Under the pieces are notes generated by a model. It saw only the letters and a program-made list of their open reading frames with translations, had not been told where the DNA came from and searched no databases. The translations under genes and the position numbers were made by a program. From Leptospira paudalimensis (lineage in GTDB: Bacteria; Spirochaetota; Leptospiria; Leptospirales; Leptospiraceae), in contig NZ_JAMQPR010000001.1 in assembly GCF_026151345.1 (NCBI RefSeq), forward strand, positions 659,231 to 723,230: a DNA stretch of 64,000 nt. The letters are read 5' to 3'. Position 1 is the stretch's first letter; each line of letters begins with the position of its first letter. This document shows, in pieces, positions 51,980 through 61,694 of this stretch.

Positions 51980-54900
51980 TTGTTTACGATAGGAAAATAC
52001 AAAGTCACAAAAGAACTCCATTTGGGAAAAAGGAGTTCTGTCTACATTGGAGAAGATGATAAAAAATCTCCAGTTGTTGTAAAACTATTAAACAGAGATT
52101 ATCCTGATAATCACGAAATTACAAAGTTTAAAAATGAATTTGAAATTCTTAAATCGATAGATTCAAGCTACACATTAAAACCATTAAGTTTTGAATCTTA
52201 TCAAAACACAGTTGCGATTGTTTTTCCTCATATCGAATATACCGATCTCGCTAAACTTCAATTAAGTGGGAAATATAGTAATCTCCAGACTTTTTTAAAT
52301 ATCTCAATTGAAATTTGTAGGGCACTTTCGGACATCCATAAAGCGAAAGTAGTCCATAACGATATCAAAGCACAGAATATCATTTATCATCCTGAAACAG
52401 GTGAATTAAAGATAATTGATTTTGGTTCCGCAACTATGTTAACCCATAGAAGTTTTTATCTTCCGATGAACCAAAATTTAACAGGGACATTGGCACATAT
52501 TTCTCCAGAACAAACTGGTAGAATGAATCGCACTGTAGATTACCGTACAGACTTTTATTCGTTAGGAGTAACCTTATACCAACTCATTACAGGAGAGCTT
52601 CCCTTTTTATACACTGATAGTTTGGAAATGGTTCACGCACATTTAGCTAGAATCCCATTGCCTCCACAGGAAAGAAGTAATGCTCCGAAAATCTTATCAG
52701 ATTTAATCATGAAACTTTTGGAAAAAAATCCAGAGGATAGATACCAAACTGCGACTGGATTACTTTCTGATTTAATCACCATTCAATCCGTCTTATTAGA
52801 GAATGGAAAAGAAGAATTAGATTCCTTTCAAATGGAATTGGCAAAAAACGATAAATCATCTCGTTTTCAAATACCGAAAAAGTTATACGGTAGAGAGTTA
52901 CAACTTAAAACTTTTGAAGAAAAATTTCTAAATGCAACAGAAGGAAAAATTGAAACCTTCCTAATCTCTGGACGTTCTGGTATTGGGAAGTCAGCTTTAA
53001 TTAACGAAATTCAAAAACCAGTTACAATCGAAAGAGCTTACTTTACAACAGGTAAGTTTGATTTATATAAAAAATCAATTCCATACCGTGCGATTAACCT
53101 TGCCTTACAAGGTCTAGTGAAACAGTTGTTATCTGAAAACGAGACTTCTGTCAAAGAGTGGAAAAAAATACTAACCCAAACCTTAGGGGCAAACGCTAAG
53201 CTCATCATCGACGTAGTGCCTGAGCTTGCTAAGTTATTGGGAGATGTAGAAACACCTCCAGAATTGGATACGGTAGAAACAGAAAATCGTTTTCATTTAG
53301 TTTTTAGAAAATTTTTGCGAACAGTGTGTACCAAAGAACATCCTGTTGTGATGTTTTTAGATGATTTACAGTGGGCTGATTCTTCTAGTATTCTTTTGTT
53401 AAAAGAAGCGATTACCGATCCAGAAATTTCCTATTTTTTTATCATCCTATCTTACAGAGACAATGAAGTAAGTCCAACGGATCCATTTTTTCGGATGTTG
53501 GAAGAACTTAGGGAAACAAAAACTTCCATCACTGAAATTCGATTGGAACCACTAACGGAATCTGATATTTCGATACTTGTCTCTGATACATTATCATTAC
53601 CTGAATCAGAAATTAAGGGGATTTCGGAAATCATTTGGAAAAAAACAAAGGGAAATCCTTTCCACGTAAATGAAATGTTTAAGAATCTTTATGAGAGATC
53701 TTACATCCAATTTTCTGAAAATCGATGGGTTTGGGATAAGGAAAAAATCAATACAGTCAATATTTCTGAAAATGTAATTGATTTGATCATCGATAAAATT
53801 TACCTGCAACCCCCAGAATTAATCGAAGCACTAAAATTAACTGCATGTATAGGAAACTGGTTTCGTCACGATATTTATGCGACGATTGCTGAGAGACCTT
53901 TTCATTTGGCATCTATGGATTTGGTTGCGTTGGCAAACGAGGAATTCCTGATCTTAGGATTGGATGATGCCAATTTTACTCATGATAAAATTCGAGAAGC
54001 GATTTATAAAATCATTTCTCCTGAAGAAAAATCGAAGTTACATTATAAAATTGGAAAAACGTATCTATCAATTCTTTATAAATACAAATTAGATGATCAT
54101 TTATTCACAATTGTAAACCAACTCAATTTAGGTGCCTCACAGATTACAAAAGACCAGGAATTGGTCCAATTGCGCACCTTAAATGAAAGGGCAGGTTTTA
54201 AGGCACTCAATTCATCTGCATACGATGCAGCATTCAGTTTCTTTGAACGTATGGTTGGATTGATGTTAGAAGACGAGTGGAATCATCAATATGAAAACAC
54301 TCTCAAACTTCACTTAGCTTACGCAAGATCAGCTTACCTGTCTAAAAATTTCGAAAAGGCTGAAAAAAGTTTTAATCATATTCTAAAACATGCAAAAACA
54401 GATTTAGATAAAATTTTAGTTTATGAGTTACAAACTTCAATGCTTGTGACTCAAAATAAAATGAAAGAAGTTTTGGTTACCTTAAAACAAGCGCTTCGGT
54501 TACTCGGTGTTAGGTTGCCTAAAAATGCATCTGCTCTCTCTCCTTTAAAAGAAATTGTGAAATTTAAAATTCGATTGGGAAGGAAACCAATTGAAGAATT
54601 GGAATTTTTGCCAATTGCAACGGACCCAAAGTATTTGGCAATTATGCGGTTACTCAATGCTTGTATCGCACCATCGTTTTTAGCAGATCCAAACCTATTT
54701 CCAGTAATCGTCCTCAAAATGGTCAATTATACTTTGTTATATGGTCTTTGTGAGCTAAGTGCATTTGGTTTTTCAGCAATGGGTATGATCCAAGGTTCTG
54801 GCCTCGGAGATTATGATTCCGGATACAAGTTTGGTAAGTTGGGAATCAAATTAATTGATGTTTTGGATGCCAAATCATTCAAATGTAGAACCTTATTTAT

Positions 54901-57694
54901 GTATGCTTGTATGATTCTTCCTTGGAAAAATCATGCTAAGGAAGGTAAAAATATTTTTTGGGATAGTTTCCTCGCTGGTATGGAAACAGGTGATTTACAA
55001 TATGCATCCTATTCCTTAAATAACATTCATTTCCAAGGATTATTGTATCGAGAAAACTTGGATGATTTATACAAAAGCCAACTTCGTTATGATGCTTCAC
55101 TCTTAAGTTTGAGGCAACACCATGCTTACCAAGTTCACCGTTTGAATATGCAAATTGTTGAGAATATGCGAGGTGAGACTTCTGATCCATTGAGTTTGGA
55201 AGGTCGATATTTCCTAGAATCAGAAAATGTCAAAGAATGGGAAACATATGGGAATGCAAATGCGTTATTTGATTATTATTTATGTAAACTGAGGTTAGAA
55301 TACTTTTTAGGAGATATAGAAAAGGCGTATCAATTTTCTCTCAAATTGGATGGTTTAGAGGGTGGAGTGTTTGCTATGATGTTTGTTCCTGAACATGTTT
55401 TTTTTGGAGCACTCGTCGTTTACGAATTGTTATCAAATCCAAAATACACAAATTCAATCGATCGAAAAGATTTATTAAAACGATTGAAATCATTTTCAAA
55501 ACGTTTGAAAGTTTGGGCAAAAAATTCTCCTGATAACTTTGGTCATAAATACGAAATTATTTCTGCAATTGAGTTATATTTAAGTAACAAAAAATCGGAA
55601 GCCGTGGTGGCTTGTAAGGCAGCAATTACTTCAGCAAGAGAGTCTGCATATATTTTAGAAGAAGCAATTGCCAATGAAATCTTGGTCAGAATGTGGAGAG
55701 AAACAGGTTTTGATCAATATAGCAATCTACACCTTGTGGAAGCACATTATCGTTATGGCAAATACGGTTTTATCTCCAAGGTAAAACAATTGGAAGCAGA
55801 TCATATCTCTTTAAAGAAATACATTGGAAGGAATTTTAGAACAGATTCTACTGATAATGTTTCCCTATTTAGTACGACAAAAGATATTTTTGGAGACGTT
55901 GGATCGAATTTAGACATCAATACTGTTATCAAAGCATCTCAAACGATTTCAGGTGAAATACAACTCAATCGTTTATTAGAAAAGATGATGAAGATTATCC
56001 TTGAAAACGCTGGCGCTGAACGAGGGTATTTTATTCTGAATTTTGATACAAAATGGCAAGTGATTGCCGAATCCAACTTAGAGACTGAATCTGTTTCAGT
56101 TTATTCGGATTCTCCATTTGAATTGGATTTTTCTCAAGCGATAACAACAATTCACCAAAATAAAATTCCAACACAAATTATTGGGTATGTGGTCCGAACT
56201 GGAGTTGTTGTCATTTGTGGTGATGCAGCAAGAGAAGGTGAGTTTAAGAACGATCCATATGTGAAATCATATTTACCAAAATCTTTATTATGTTATCCAA
56301 TTTTGAGCCATGGCACTGTAGTCGGAATTGTTTATCTAGAAAATAATTTAACCACGGATGCATTTACACCAGGAAGAGTTGAAATTCTAAAAATTCTTTC
56401 TTCTCAAATCGCAGTTTCGATTGAGAATTCTTTACTTTATACTAACTTGGAACAAAAAGTTGATGAAAGGACAAAAGAATTAAATTCTGCATTAACAGAA
56501 GTTAAAGGGTTAAAAGAACAGCAGGATGGTGATTATTTTCTTGCTTCCTTATTGATTGAGCCGTTAACACAAAATCATGCCGAATCATCGAATATGAATA
56601 TTCAGTTCTTAACAGAACAAAAGAAAAAGTTTAGCTATAAACAATGGAATTCTGAAATTGGTGGTGATTTGTGTGTCTCTTCTTCCATCCAATTGCAAAA
56701 TAAAAAATACATTGTAGTATTGAACGGAGATGCAATGGGCAAGTCTATGCAAGGTGCAAGTGGTGCCCTTGTCATTGGATCGGTATTTGAAGCAATCATC
56801 AAACGAAATGGACAATCTGAAGAATCAAAGGATATGACTCCTGAAAAGTGGGTGAGTAGTGCGTATTCCGAATTGCACAACACCTTGGTAACGTTTGACG
56901 GTTCCATGTTAATCTCAATGTTTCTTTGTTTGATAGATGATGAAACAGGATTTTTCTATTTTTTGAATGCGGAACATCCTCGACCTGTGATCTATAGAAA
57001 TCATAAAACATTTTTCCTTCCACATAACTATGTATGTGCGAAACTTGGCTTACTTGCTTCAAAGAAAAATCTTCAAATTAATACATTCCAAATGGAAAAG
57101 GGAGACATCCTACTCATTGGCTCAGACGGACGGGATGATATTCTCATTGGCTCTGAACAGGAGATGGAAGTGAATGAAGATGATGAGTTGTTTTTAAAAA
57201 CTGCCAAAGAAGGCTTGGGAGATTTAAATTTAATTCGAGATGCGATCAAAAAACAAGGAGAGTTAATCGACGACCTTTCCTTGATACGTGTTGAATATAC
57301 TGGTATAGGTTCGGAAATTAATATTCCTAAATCACATCCAAAACACATTGTTTATTTACGAGCACTTACTTTGTACAAACAAAAACTATGGGTCGATGTT
57401 GAAAAAATGATATCATCTCATTATCCAAATATCCACGAAGCTCCGCTCTCCTTTCAAAAAATTTATCTCTACACTGAGCATAGGATGTCTGTTTTCCCAT
57501 TACAGTTTGCAGTTACCTACATCCAAAAAAATCCATCTGATAGTTTGACTTTGTTTTATATTGCTGAAGCCTTGTTTGCCAATGGAGATTTTGGGGCTGC
57601 TTTTGATTATTCGGAACGAGTGAAGTTGAGACGGCCATACCACAAGGAAAACAATCGATTATTTGCTCGACTCATGGAACTTCGGCGTAAATAA
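51980..57694 (+). CDS. Trifunctional Ser/Thr kinase / AAA ATPase / GAF / SpoIIE phosphatase
   Basis: A 1904-aa signalling giant starting at TTG 51980 with AAGGA upstream. The N-terminal protein kinase (about 1-275) has the catalytic Asp128 in VHNDIKAQN (HND for HRD) and IDFGSAT (about 146). The ATPase (about 300-600) has SGRSGIGKS and VMFLDDLQWAD, as in AAA_16/MalT-like proteins. A long TPR-like helical region follows to about 1280, then GAF (about 1325-1490), a short coiled coil and a SpoIIE-like domain (about 1515-1770) with NGDAMGKS. TPR-like helices end it. It could phosphorylate and dephosphorylate STAS-type partners. The SDR gene lies nine bases upstream. Confidence 0.92.
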   Translation: MFTIGKYKVTKELHLGKRSSVYIGEDDKKSPVVVKLLNRDYPDNHEITKFKNEFEILKSIDSSYTLKPLSFESYQNTVAIVFPHIEYTDLAKLQLSGKYSNLQTFLNISIEICRALSDIHKAKVVHNDIKAQNIIYHPETGELKIIDFGSATMLTHRSFYLPMNQNLTGTLAHISPEQTGRMNRTVDYRTDFYSLGVTLYQLITGELPFLYTDSLEMVHAHLARIPLPPQERSNAPKILSDLIMKLLEKNPEDRYQTATGLLSDLITIQSVLLENGKEELDSFQMELAKNDKSSRFQIPKKLYGRELQLKTFEEKFLNATEGKIETFLISGRSGIGKSALINEIQKPVTIERAYFTTGKFDLYKKSIPYRAINLALQGLVKQLLSENETSVKEWKKILTQTLGANAKLIIDVVPELAKLLGDVETPPELDTVETENRFHLVFRKFLRTVCTKEHPVVMFLDDLQWADSSSILLLKEAITDPEISYFFIILSYRDNEVSPTDPFFRMLEELRETKTSITEIRLEPLTESDISILVSDTLSLPESEIKGISEIIWKKTKGNPFHVNEMFKNLYERSYIQFSENRWVWDKEKINTVNISENVIDLIIDKIYLQPPELIEALKLTACIGNWFRHDIYATIAERPFHLASMDLVALANEEFLILGLDDANFTHDKIREAIYKIISPEEKSKLHYKIGKTYLSILYKYKLDDHLFTIVNQLNLGASQITKDQELVQLRTLNERAGFKALNSSAYDAAFSFFERMVGLMLEDEWNHQYENTLKLHLAYARSAYLSKNFEKAEKSFNHILKHAKTDLDKILVYELQTSMLVTQNKMKEVLVTLKQALRLLGVRLPKNASALSPLKEIVKFKIRLGRKPIEELEFLPIATDPKYLAIMRLLNACIAPSFLADPNLFPVIVLKMVNYTLLYGLCELSAFGFSAMGMIQGSGLGDYDSGYKFGKLGIKLIDVLDAKSFKCRTLFMYACMILPWKNHAKEGKNIFWDSFLAGMETGDLQYASYSLNNIHFQGLLYRENLDDLYKSQLRYDASLLSLRQHHAYQVHRLNMQIVENMRGETSDPLSLEGRYFLESENVKEWETYGNANALFDYYLCKLRLEYFLGDIEKAYQFSLKLDGLEGGVFAMMFVPEHVFFGALVVYELLSNPKYTNSIDRKDLLKRLKSFSKRLKVWAKNSPDNFGHKYEIISAIELYLSNKKSEAVVACKAAITSARESAYILEEAIANEILVRMWRETGFDQYSNLHLVEAHYRYGKYGFISKVKQLEADHISLKKYIGRNFRTDSTDNVSLFSTTKDIFGDVGSNLDINTVIKASQTISGEIQLNRLLEKMMKIILENAGAERGYFILNFDTKWQVIAESNLETESVSVYSDSPFELDFSQAITTIHQNKIPTQIIGYVVRTGVVVICGDAAREGEFKNDPYVKSYLPKSLLCYPILSHGTVVGIVYLENNLTTDAFTPGRVEILKILSSQIAVSIENSLLYTNLEQKVDERTKELNSALTEVKGLKEQQDGDYFLASLLIEPLTQNHAESSNMNIQFLTEQKKKFSYKQWNSEIGGDLCVSSSIQLQNKKYIVVLNGDAMGKSMQGASGALVIGSVFEAIIKRNGQSEESKDMTPEKWVSSAYSELHNTLVTFDGSMLISMFLCLIDDETGFFYFLNAEHPRPVIYRNHKTFFLPHNYVCAKLGLLASKKNLQINTFQMEKGDILLIGSDGRDDILIGSEQEMEVNEDDELFLKTAKEGLGDLNLIRDAIKKQGELIDDLSLIRVEYTGIGSEINIPKSHPKHIVYLRALTLYKQKLWVDVEKMISSHYPNIHEAPLSFQKIYLYTEHRMSVFPLQFAVTYIQKNPSDSLTLFYIAEALFANGDFGAAFDYSERVKLRRPYHKENNRLFARLMELRRK

Positions 57695-57702
57695 ATCTAC
57701 TT

Positions 57703-58086
57703 ATGTTATCAGTCGGGAACGACATTGTCGAAAACGAACGAATTCGAGAATTATTACAAAAACATGGGGATCGGTTTTTGAAACGAGTTTTCACCGATGA
57801 TGAGGTTGAATACTGTCACAAACACAAAGACCCAGTGCCTTTTTTGGCTGGAAGATTTGCCTGTAAAGAAGCGGTCATCAAAGCCCTGAACTTGGAACCT
57901 GGTGAGGTTGCCGATATGCGCGAGATTGAGCTAGCTGGAACCAATTTTGGGAAAAAAACGCTAGTCATCCATGGGAAAACTGAGAAGTTTTTCCGTGAGA
58001 AAGGATTTACGGGTAGTTCGGTGTCCATTAGCCATGCTGACCACTATTCAACCGCCGTTGTCGTATTCTATAAGGAGCTCAAATGA
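57703..58086 (+). CDS. acpS: Holo-[acyl-carrier-protein] synthase
   Basis: A 127-aa phosphopantetheinyl transferase that activates acyl carrier protein for fatty acid synthesis. SVGNDIVENERI (about 3-14) holds the Mg-binding Asp; FLAGRFACKEAVIKAL (about 45-60) holds Glu and Lys of the active site. VSISHADHYSTAVVVF closes it. Length is normal. It follows the kinase giant by eight bases and overlaps the small TPR gene by four (ATGA). Confidence 0.95.
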   Translation: MLSVGNDIVENERIRELLQKHGDRFLKRVFTDDEVEYCHKHKDPVPFLAGRFACKEAVIKALNLEPGEVADMREIELAGTNFGKKTLVIHGKTEKFFREKGFTGSSVSISHADHYSTAVVVFYKELK

Positions 58087-58307
58087 TCGTTAGTGATAAA
58101 ATGAAGTCAGTGCTTGTGCATTATAACCAAGGACTTACTTTGTACAAATCTCGTAAATTTGCAGAAGCAAAAGAAGAATTCAAAAAAGCATTAGCGATCC
58201 ATCCTGGAGACGGTCCTTCCAAACTTTATATTGAACGTTGCGATGATTACATCGCAGATCCTCCTCCTGAAGATTGGGATGGAGTATATAACATGAAAAC
58301 GAAATAG
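58083..58307 (+). CDS. Small TPR protein
   Basis: A 74-aa protein made of about one and a half TPR repeats (YNQGLTLYKSRKFAEAKEEFKKAL, here about 14-37) followed by YIADPPPEDWDGVYNMKTK. This ending is usually found at the C-terminus of class III adenylate cyclases and related signalling proteins. Here it stands alone, so it may be a detached regulatory module. Strong AAGGAG before the ATG, which overlaps the acpS stop. Confidence 0.82.
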   Translation: MIVSDKMKSVLVHYNQGLTLYKSRKFAEAKEEFKKALAIHPGDGPSKLYIERCDDYIADPPPEDWDGVYNMKTK

Positions 58308-58312
58308 GAACT

Positions 58313-58681
58313 ATGTCAAAAAAAGAAATGCAACCTACCATCACAGAACACGGAGTCATTGCCACCATCTTAGGAAAGGAAACTGCTTTTAGCGGAACCT
58401 TAGCTTTTAAAAAACCACTTCAAATCTCTGGTGATTTCACTGGTGAAATCATATCAGATGGTTATTTAGTGATCAGCGAAGGTGCTCGTGTAAAAGCAAA
58501 TATCAAAGCGGGAACCGTTGTCGTTGGTGGTACCATCATTGGAAACGTGACTGCAACTCAAAGATTAGAGATGTTATCAACAGGAAAAGTCCAAGGCAAC
58601 ATTCGCACTGCAAAATTACAAATAGCAGATGGAGTTATTTTTGATGGTAACTGCGAAATGTTGAGTAACGACGAGACTTAG
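58313..58681 (+). CDS. Bactofilin
   Basis: A 122-aa bactofilin (DUF583), a filament-forming beta-helical cytoskeletal protein. The repeating pattern of short strands is clear: FKKPLQISGDFTGEI, GYLVISEGARVKANIKAG, TVVVGGTIIGNVTA, RLEMLSTGKVQGNIRTA. Bactofilins shape cells and place wall enzymes; in Leptospira they influence helical form. Five bases after the TPR gene. Confidence 0.93.
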   Translation: MSKKEMQPTITEHGVIATILGKETAFSGTLAFKKPLQISGDFTGEIISDGYLVISEGARVKANIKAGTVVVGGTIIGNVTATQRLEMLSTGKVQGNIRTAKLQIADGVIFDGNCEMLSNDET

Positions 58682-58682
58682 T

Positions 58683-60464
58683 TTGTGGCAATTCCATCCA
58701 TATAGTGTACTTCTATTCCTAGCATTTAGCTTCAATCTTGGATTGGGGCTATTTGTATTAAAATCCTTTCGACTCAATTTAGTTAAATATTTATTAATCT
58801 TAGTTTTTGGTTCCATGGTTTGGACTGGATTCTATGGACTTGATTTTGTTTACATAAGTACGAACTTACACCGAACATTCATTAGTTTGTTGTATGTAGG
58901 TGTTGCCATTGCCAATGTTGGTATGGTATTAGTCTCAATAGAGTTTACAAACAACCAACATTTACTCACAAAACGATTCTGGGTACTTTTATTACTTCAG
59001 CCTTTATTTACTGTAGCTGTGTGTGTACTCGATCCTATCTTTAAAACTTTAACACTTGATACATATCTCATTAATGTAGATGGGCGTATCCAGTGGATCC
59101 AAGAAACAAATTTAGGTGGTTTTATCGCCTCTTACTTACTCTCTTTTTTTTGGTCAGTATTTGTTGCCTTACTCCTCATTAGAGGAATTTTTATCTCAAA
59201 ATCGACAGAACGTAACCGTTATCTATTAATCCTGATTTCATTTTTGTTTATTTGGGTAACTGCAATTTTGCATAAAATGGGTATTCGTCCATTGCCTGGA
59301 ATGAATATAACTGCTGTTATGTGTACTATGCAGGCAATCATGATATTTTTTGCAATTGGATATTATCGAATGTTTGATTTGGTACCACTTGTAAGAAGTG
59401 AAATTGTAGATGAACTTGATGAGGCTGTAGTCATTTTAGATTTTAATCATCGAGTCGTAGATTGGAATAGTTCGGCAGAAAACTTATTTTGTGTAAAAGA
59501 TAAGAATGTAGCCTTGCTCCCTCACCAAGTTTTTTTCCAACATACTCCAGAACTCATTTCAAAATTGGACAATTTGTCCATTAAAAAGACAATCACCAAG
59601 TGGATATGGGAAAAAGATTCGAAGTATTGGGAAGTCACTGCAAAGCAGATTCGAGATTCAAATCGGAAAAAAATTGGGATGGTGCTTGTTTTCCGTGATA
59701 ATACTGAACAAAGAAATTTAGAAAAACAAATGGCAAACGTGAACCGTGAGCTTCTTGTTGCAAATGGAACCAAAGATCGATTTTTATCGATCATCTCACA
59801 TGATTTACGTGGTCCTCTGGCAGGCATAAAAATGTTGCTCAAAGTTTTAAACGAGGACATGAAGAAAAAAGAAGATGCATTAGCAGGAATGACACAATCT
59901 TTACTTGATGCAACAGAATCTGTTTTTTCTCTTTTGGAAAATCTTTTAGAATGGTCTAAGTTACAAAGAGGGCAAGAGGAATTTAGACCAAATTTTTACC
60001 GATTGGATTCTATTGTTTTGGAATGCCTTGATTTATTTGCTTTAAGTGCAAAAAATAAAGACATTCATTTTGAGACCAAAATTCCAAATCATGCGATGGT
60101 GTATTGTGATGATCGAATGATCATTACTGTGATGCGAAATTTAATCTCCAATGCATTGAAGTTTAGCCATCAAAATGGCAATATTGAAATTTCTGCAATT
60201 GATACCGGTTACCATTGGATGGTTTCTGTTAAAGATTTTGGTGTTGGAATGTCTAAAACTACGATCGATAAATTATTTAAACCAGGCGAAGTGATCAAAT
60301 CAGTTGGTACCCAAGGGGAAACTGGGAATGGAATTGGACTTCTCTTGTGTTCTGAATTTGTAACGGTTAATGGTGGTACATTAACAGCTGATAGTGATGG
60401 AATGTCAGGGTCTATTTTTCAATTTAGTCTCCCAAAAAAGGAAAACGAGGAAATTCTAGTATGA
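58683..60464 (+). CDS. Membrane sensor histidine kinase (7TM-PAS-HisKA-HATPase)
   Basis: A 593-aa sensor kinase beginning at TTG 58683, one base after the bactofilin stop. Seven N-terminal helices (about 5-225) match the histidine-kinase 7TM sensor. A PAS domain follows (about 235-345). HisKA has His373 in SIISHDLRGPL. HATPase has the N box RNLISNALKF and G boxes VKDFGVGMS and GETGNGIGL. No response regulator is encoded nearby. The sensed signal is unknown. It overlaps the next gene as ATGA. Confidence 0.92.
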   Translation: MWQFHPYSVLLFLAFSFNLGLGLFVLKSFRLNLVKYLLILVFGSMVWTGFYGLDFVYISTNLHRTFISLLYVGVAIANVGMVLVSIEFTNNQHLLTKRFWVLLLLQPLFTVAVCVLDPIFKTLTLDTYLINVDGRIQWIQETNLGGFIASYLLSFFWSVFVALLLIRGIFISKSTERNRYLLILISFLFIWVTAILHKMGIRPLPGMNITAVMCTMQAIMIFFAIGYYRMFDLVPLVRSEIVDELDEAVVILDFNHRVVDWNSSAENLFCVKDKNVALLPHQVFFQHTPELISKLDNLSIKKTITKWIWEKDSKYWEVTAKQIRDSNRKKIGMVLVFRDNTEQRNLEKQMANVNRELLVANGTKDRFLSIISHDLRGPLAGIKMLLKVLNEDMKKKEDALAGMTQSLLDATESVFSLLENLLEWSKLQRGQEEFRPNFYRLDSIVLECLDLFALSAKNKDIHFETKIPNHAMVYCDDRMIITVMRNLISNALKFSHQNGNIEISAIDTGYHWMVSVKDFGVGMSKTTIDKLFKPGEVIKSVGTQGETGNGIGLLLCSEFVTVNGGTLTADSDGMSGSIFQFSLPKKENEEILV

Positions 60465-61318
60465 GTCAAATTATTTTAGTAACAGGTGCAACTGATGGCA
60501 TTGGAAGAGTTTGTGCACATTCATTTGCAAAATCTCAGAATGAATTGATTTTGGTTGGACGAAATCCAGAAAAATTATCTGCACTAGTATATAGTCTACA
60601 AGTACATGGTGTGAAGGTTCATTCCTATGTTTGTGATTTGTCGCTTGCAAAAGAAACGTTTGCATTAACGGAAAAAATACGGAATAATCATCCTAAAATA
60701 GATGTTTTGCTCAACAATGCGGGTGCGTATTTTGATAAACGAACTCTCACTAACGAAGGATTAGAATCTACTTTTGCTTTAAACCATTTAAACTATTTTA
60801 TTATGGCTCTTGGATTATTGCCCTCACTTAAGAATGCAAACCAAGCACGTATTATCAATGTTGCGTCACGTGCTCATGAAGGTGTATCTTTGGATTTTAA
60901 AGATATATTTGGTGAATCAAATTATTCTGGGTGGAAACAATACCAAAGATCCAAATTGATGAATATTTATTTCACGTATGAATTGGCTGAAAGACTAAAC
61001 CAAACAAAAATTACTGTGAACTGTTTGCATCCAGGATTTGTGAAAACCAAATTTGGACAGAATAATGATGGGCTTGCAAAAGTATTAATCACGTTTGCAC
61101 AGAATATTTTTGCTATTTCGGAAGAGAAAGGTGCTGAAACTTCCATTTACCTTGCAACAGAACCTAGCTTAAGCACTGTTTCTGGGAAATACTTTGTAAA
61201 AAAGAAAACAAAGAATAGTTCTCCCGTTTCCTATGATAAAACAGTCAGAAGGAATTTATGGACCTATACAGAAGACCTGCTGAAACATAAATTTTCTTTT
61301 AGGTTCCCTGGAAATTAG
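60461..61318 (+). CDS. Short-chain dehydrogenase/reductase (retinol dehydrogenase-like)
   Basis: A 285-aa SDR. TGATDGIG (about 7-14), LLNNAGAY (about 84), NVASRAHEG (about 128) and YQRSKLMN (Tyr and Lys, about 164-168) are the cofactor and catalytic motifs. The subtype is close to RDH/WW-oxidoreductase-like enzymes. It starts within the end of the histidine kinase gene (ATGA). Substrate unknown; lipid modification is plausible given the acyltransferase downstream. Confidence 0.9.
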   Translation: MSQIILVTGATDGIGRVCAHSFAKSQNELILVGRNPEKLSALVYSLQVHGVKVHSYVCDLSLAKETFALTEKIRNNHPKIDVLLNNAGAYFDKRTLTNEGLESTFALNHLNYFIMALGLLPSLKNANQARIINVASRAHEGVSLDFKDIFGESNYSGWKQYQRSKLMNIYFTYELAERLNQTKITVNCLHPGFVKTKFGQNNDGLAKVLITFAQNIFAISEEKGAETSIYLATEPSLSTVSGKYFVKKKTKNSSPVSYDKTVRRNLWTYTEDLLKHKFSFRFPGN

Positions 61319-61319
61319 T

Positions 61320-61682
61320 ATGGGATATTTTCATCAAAAAAATCCAACGATCATTCCAGTCCCTGGGAATAAAACAATTGAGGAACATTTTGGAATCCCA
61401 TCGACAAGTACAAAGGAAGTATCAATTGCACATATGATTGCACCTCCAGGTTGGGGTGAACCTTTTCAGACACCTAACTTTGATGAGTGGACACTTATGG
61501 TTAGGGGCAAAAAACAGATTGAAGTTGATGGCGAAGTTTTAGTTTTATCTGCAGGGGAATCTATCTTAATCCAAAAAGGATCAAAAGTTCGTTATTCGAA
61601 TCCATTCTCGGAGGACGCTGAGTATTGGTCTCTTTGTAAACCTGCTTTTACGATAGAAGCAGTCAATCGAGAAGAAGAATAA
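61320..61682 (+). CDS. Cupin-domain protein
   Basis: A 120-aa single cupin. The double-stranded beta-helix is suggested by FDEWTLMVRGKKQIEVDGEVLVLSAG in part (about 48-75) and GESILIQKGSKVRYSNP. The metal-binding His residues normally found in cupin motif 1 are not obvious, so it may bind a ligand rather than a metal. One base after the SDR gene. Confidence 0.82.
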   Translation: MGYFHQKNPTIIPVPGNKTIEEHFGIPSTSTKEVSIAHMIAPPGWGEPFQTPNFDEWTLMVRGKKQIEVDGEVLVLSAGESILIQKGSKVRYSNPFSEDAEYWSLCKPAFTIEAVNREEE

Positions 61683-61694
61683 AACTCTAATTGT

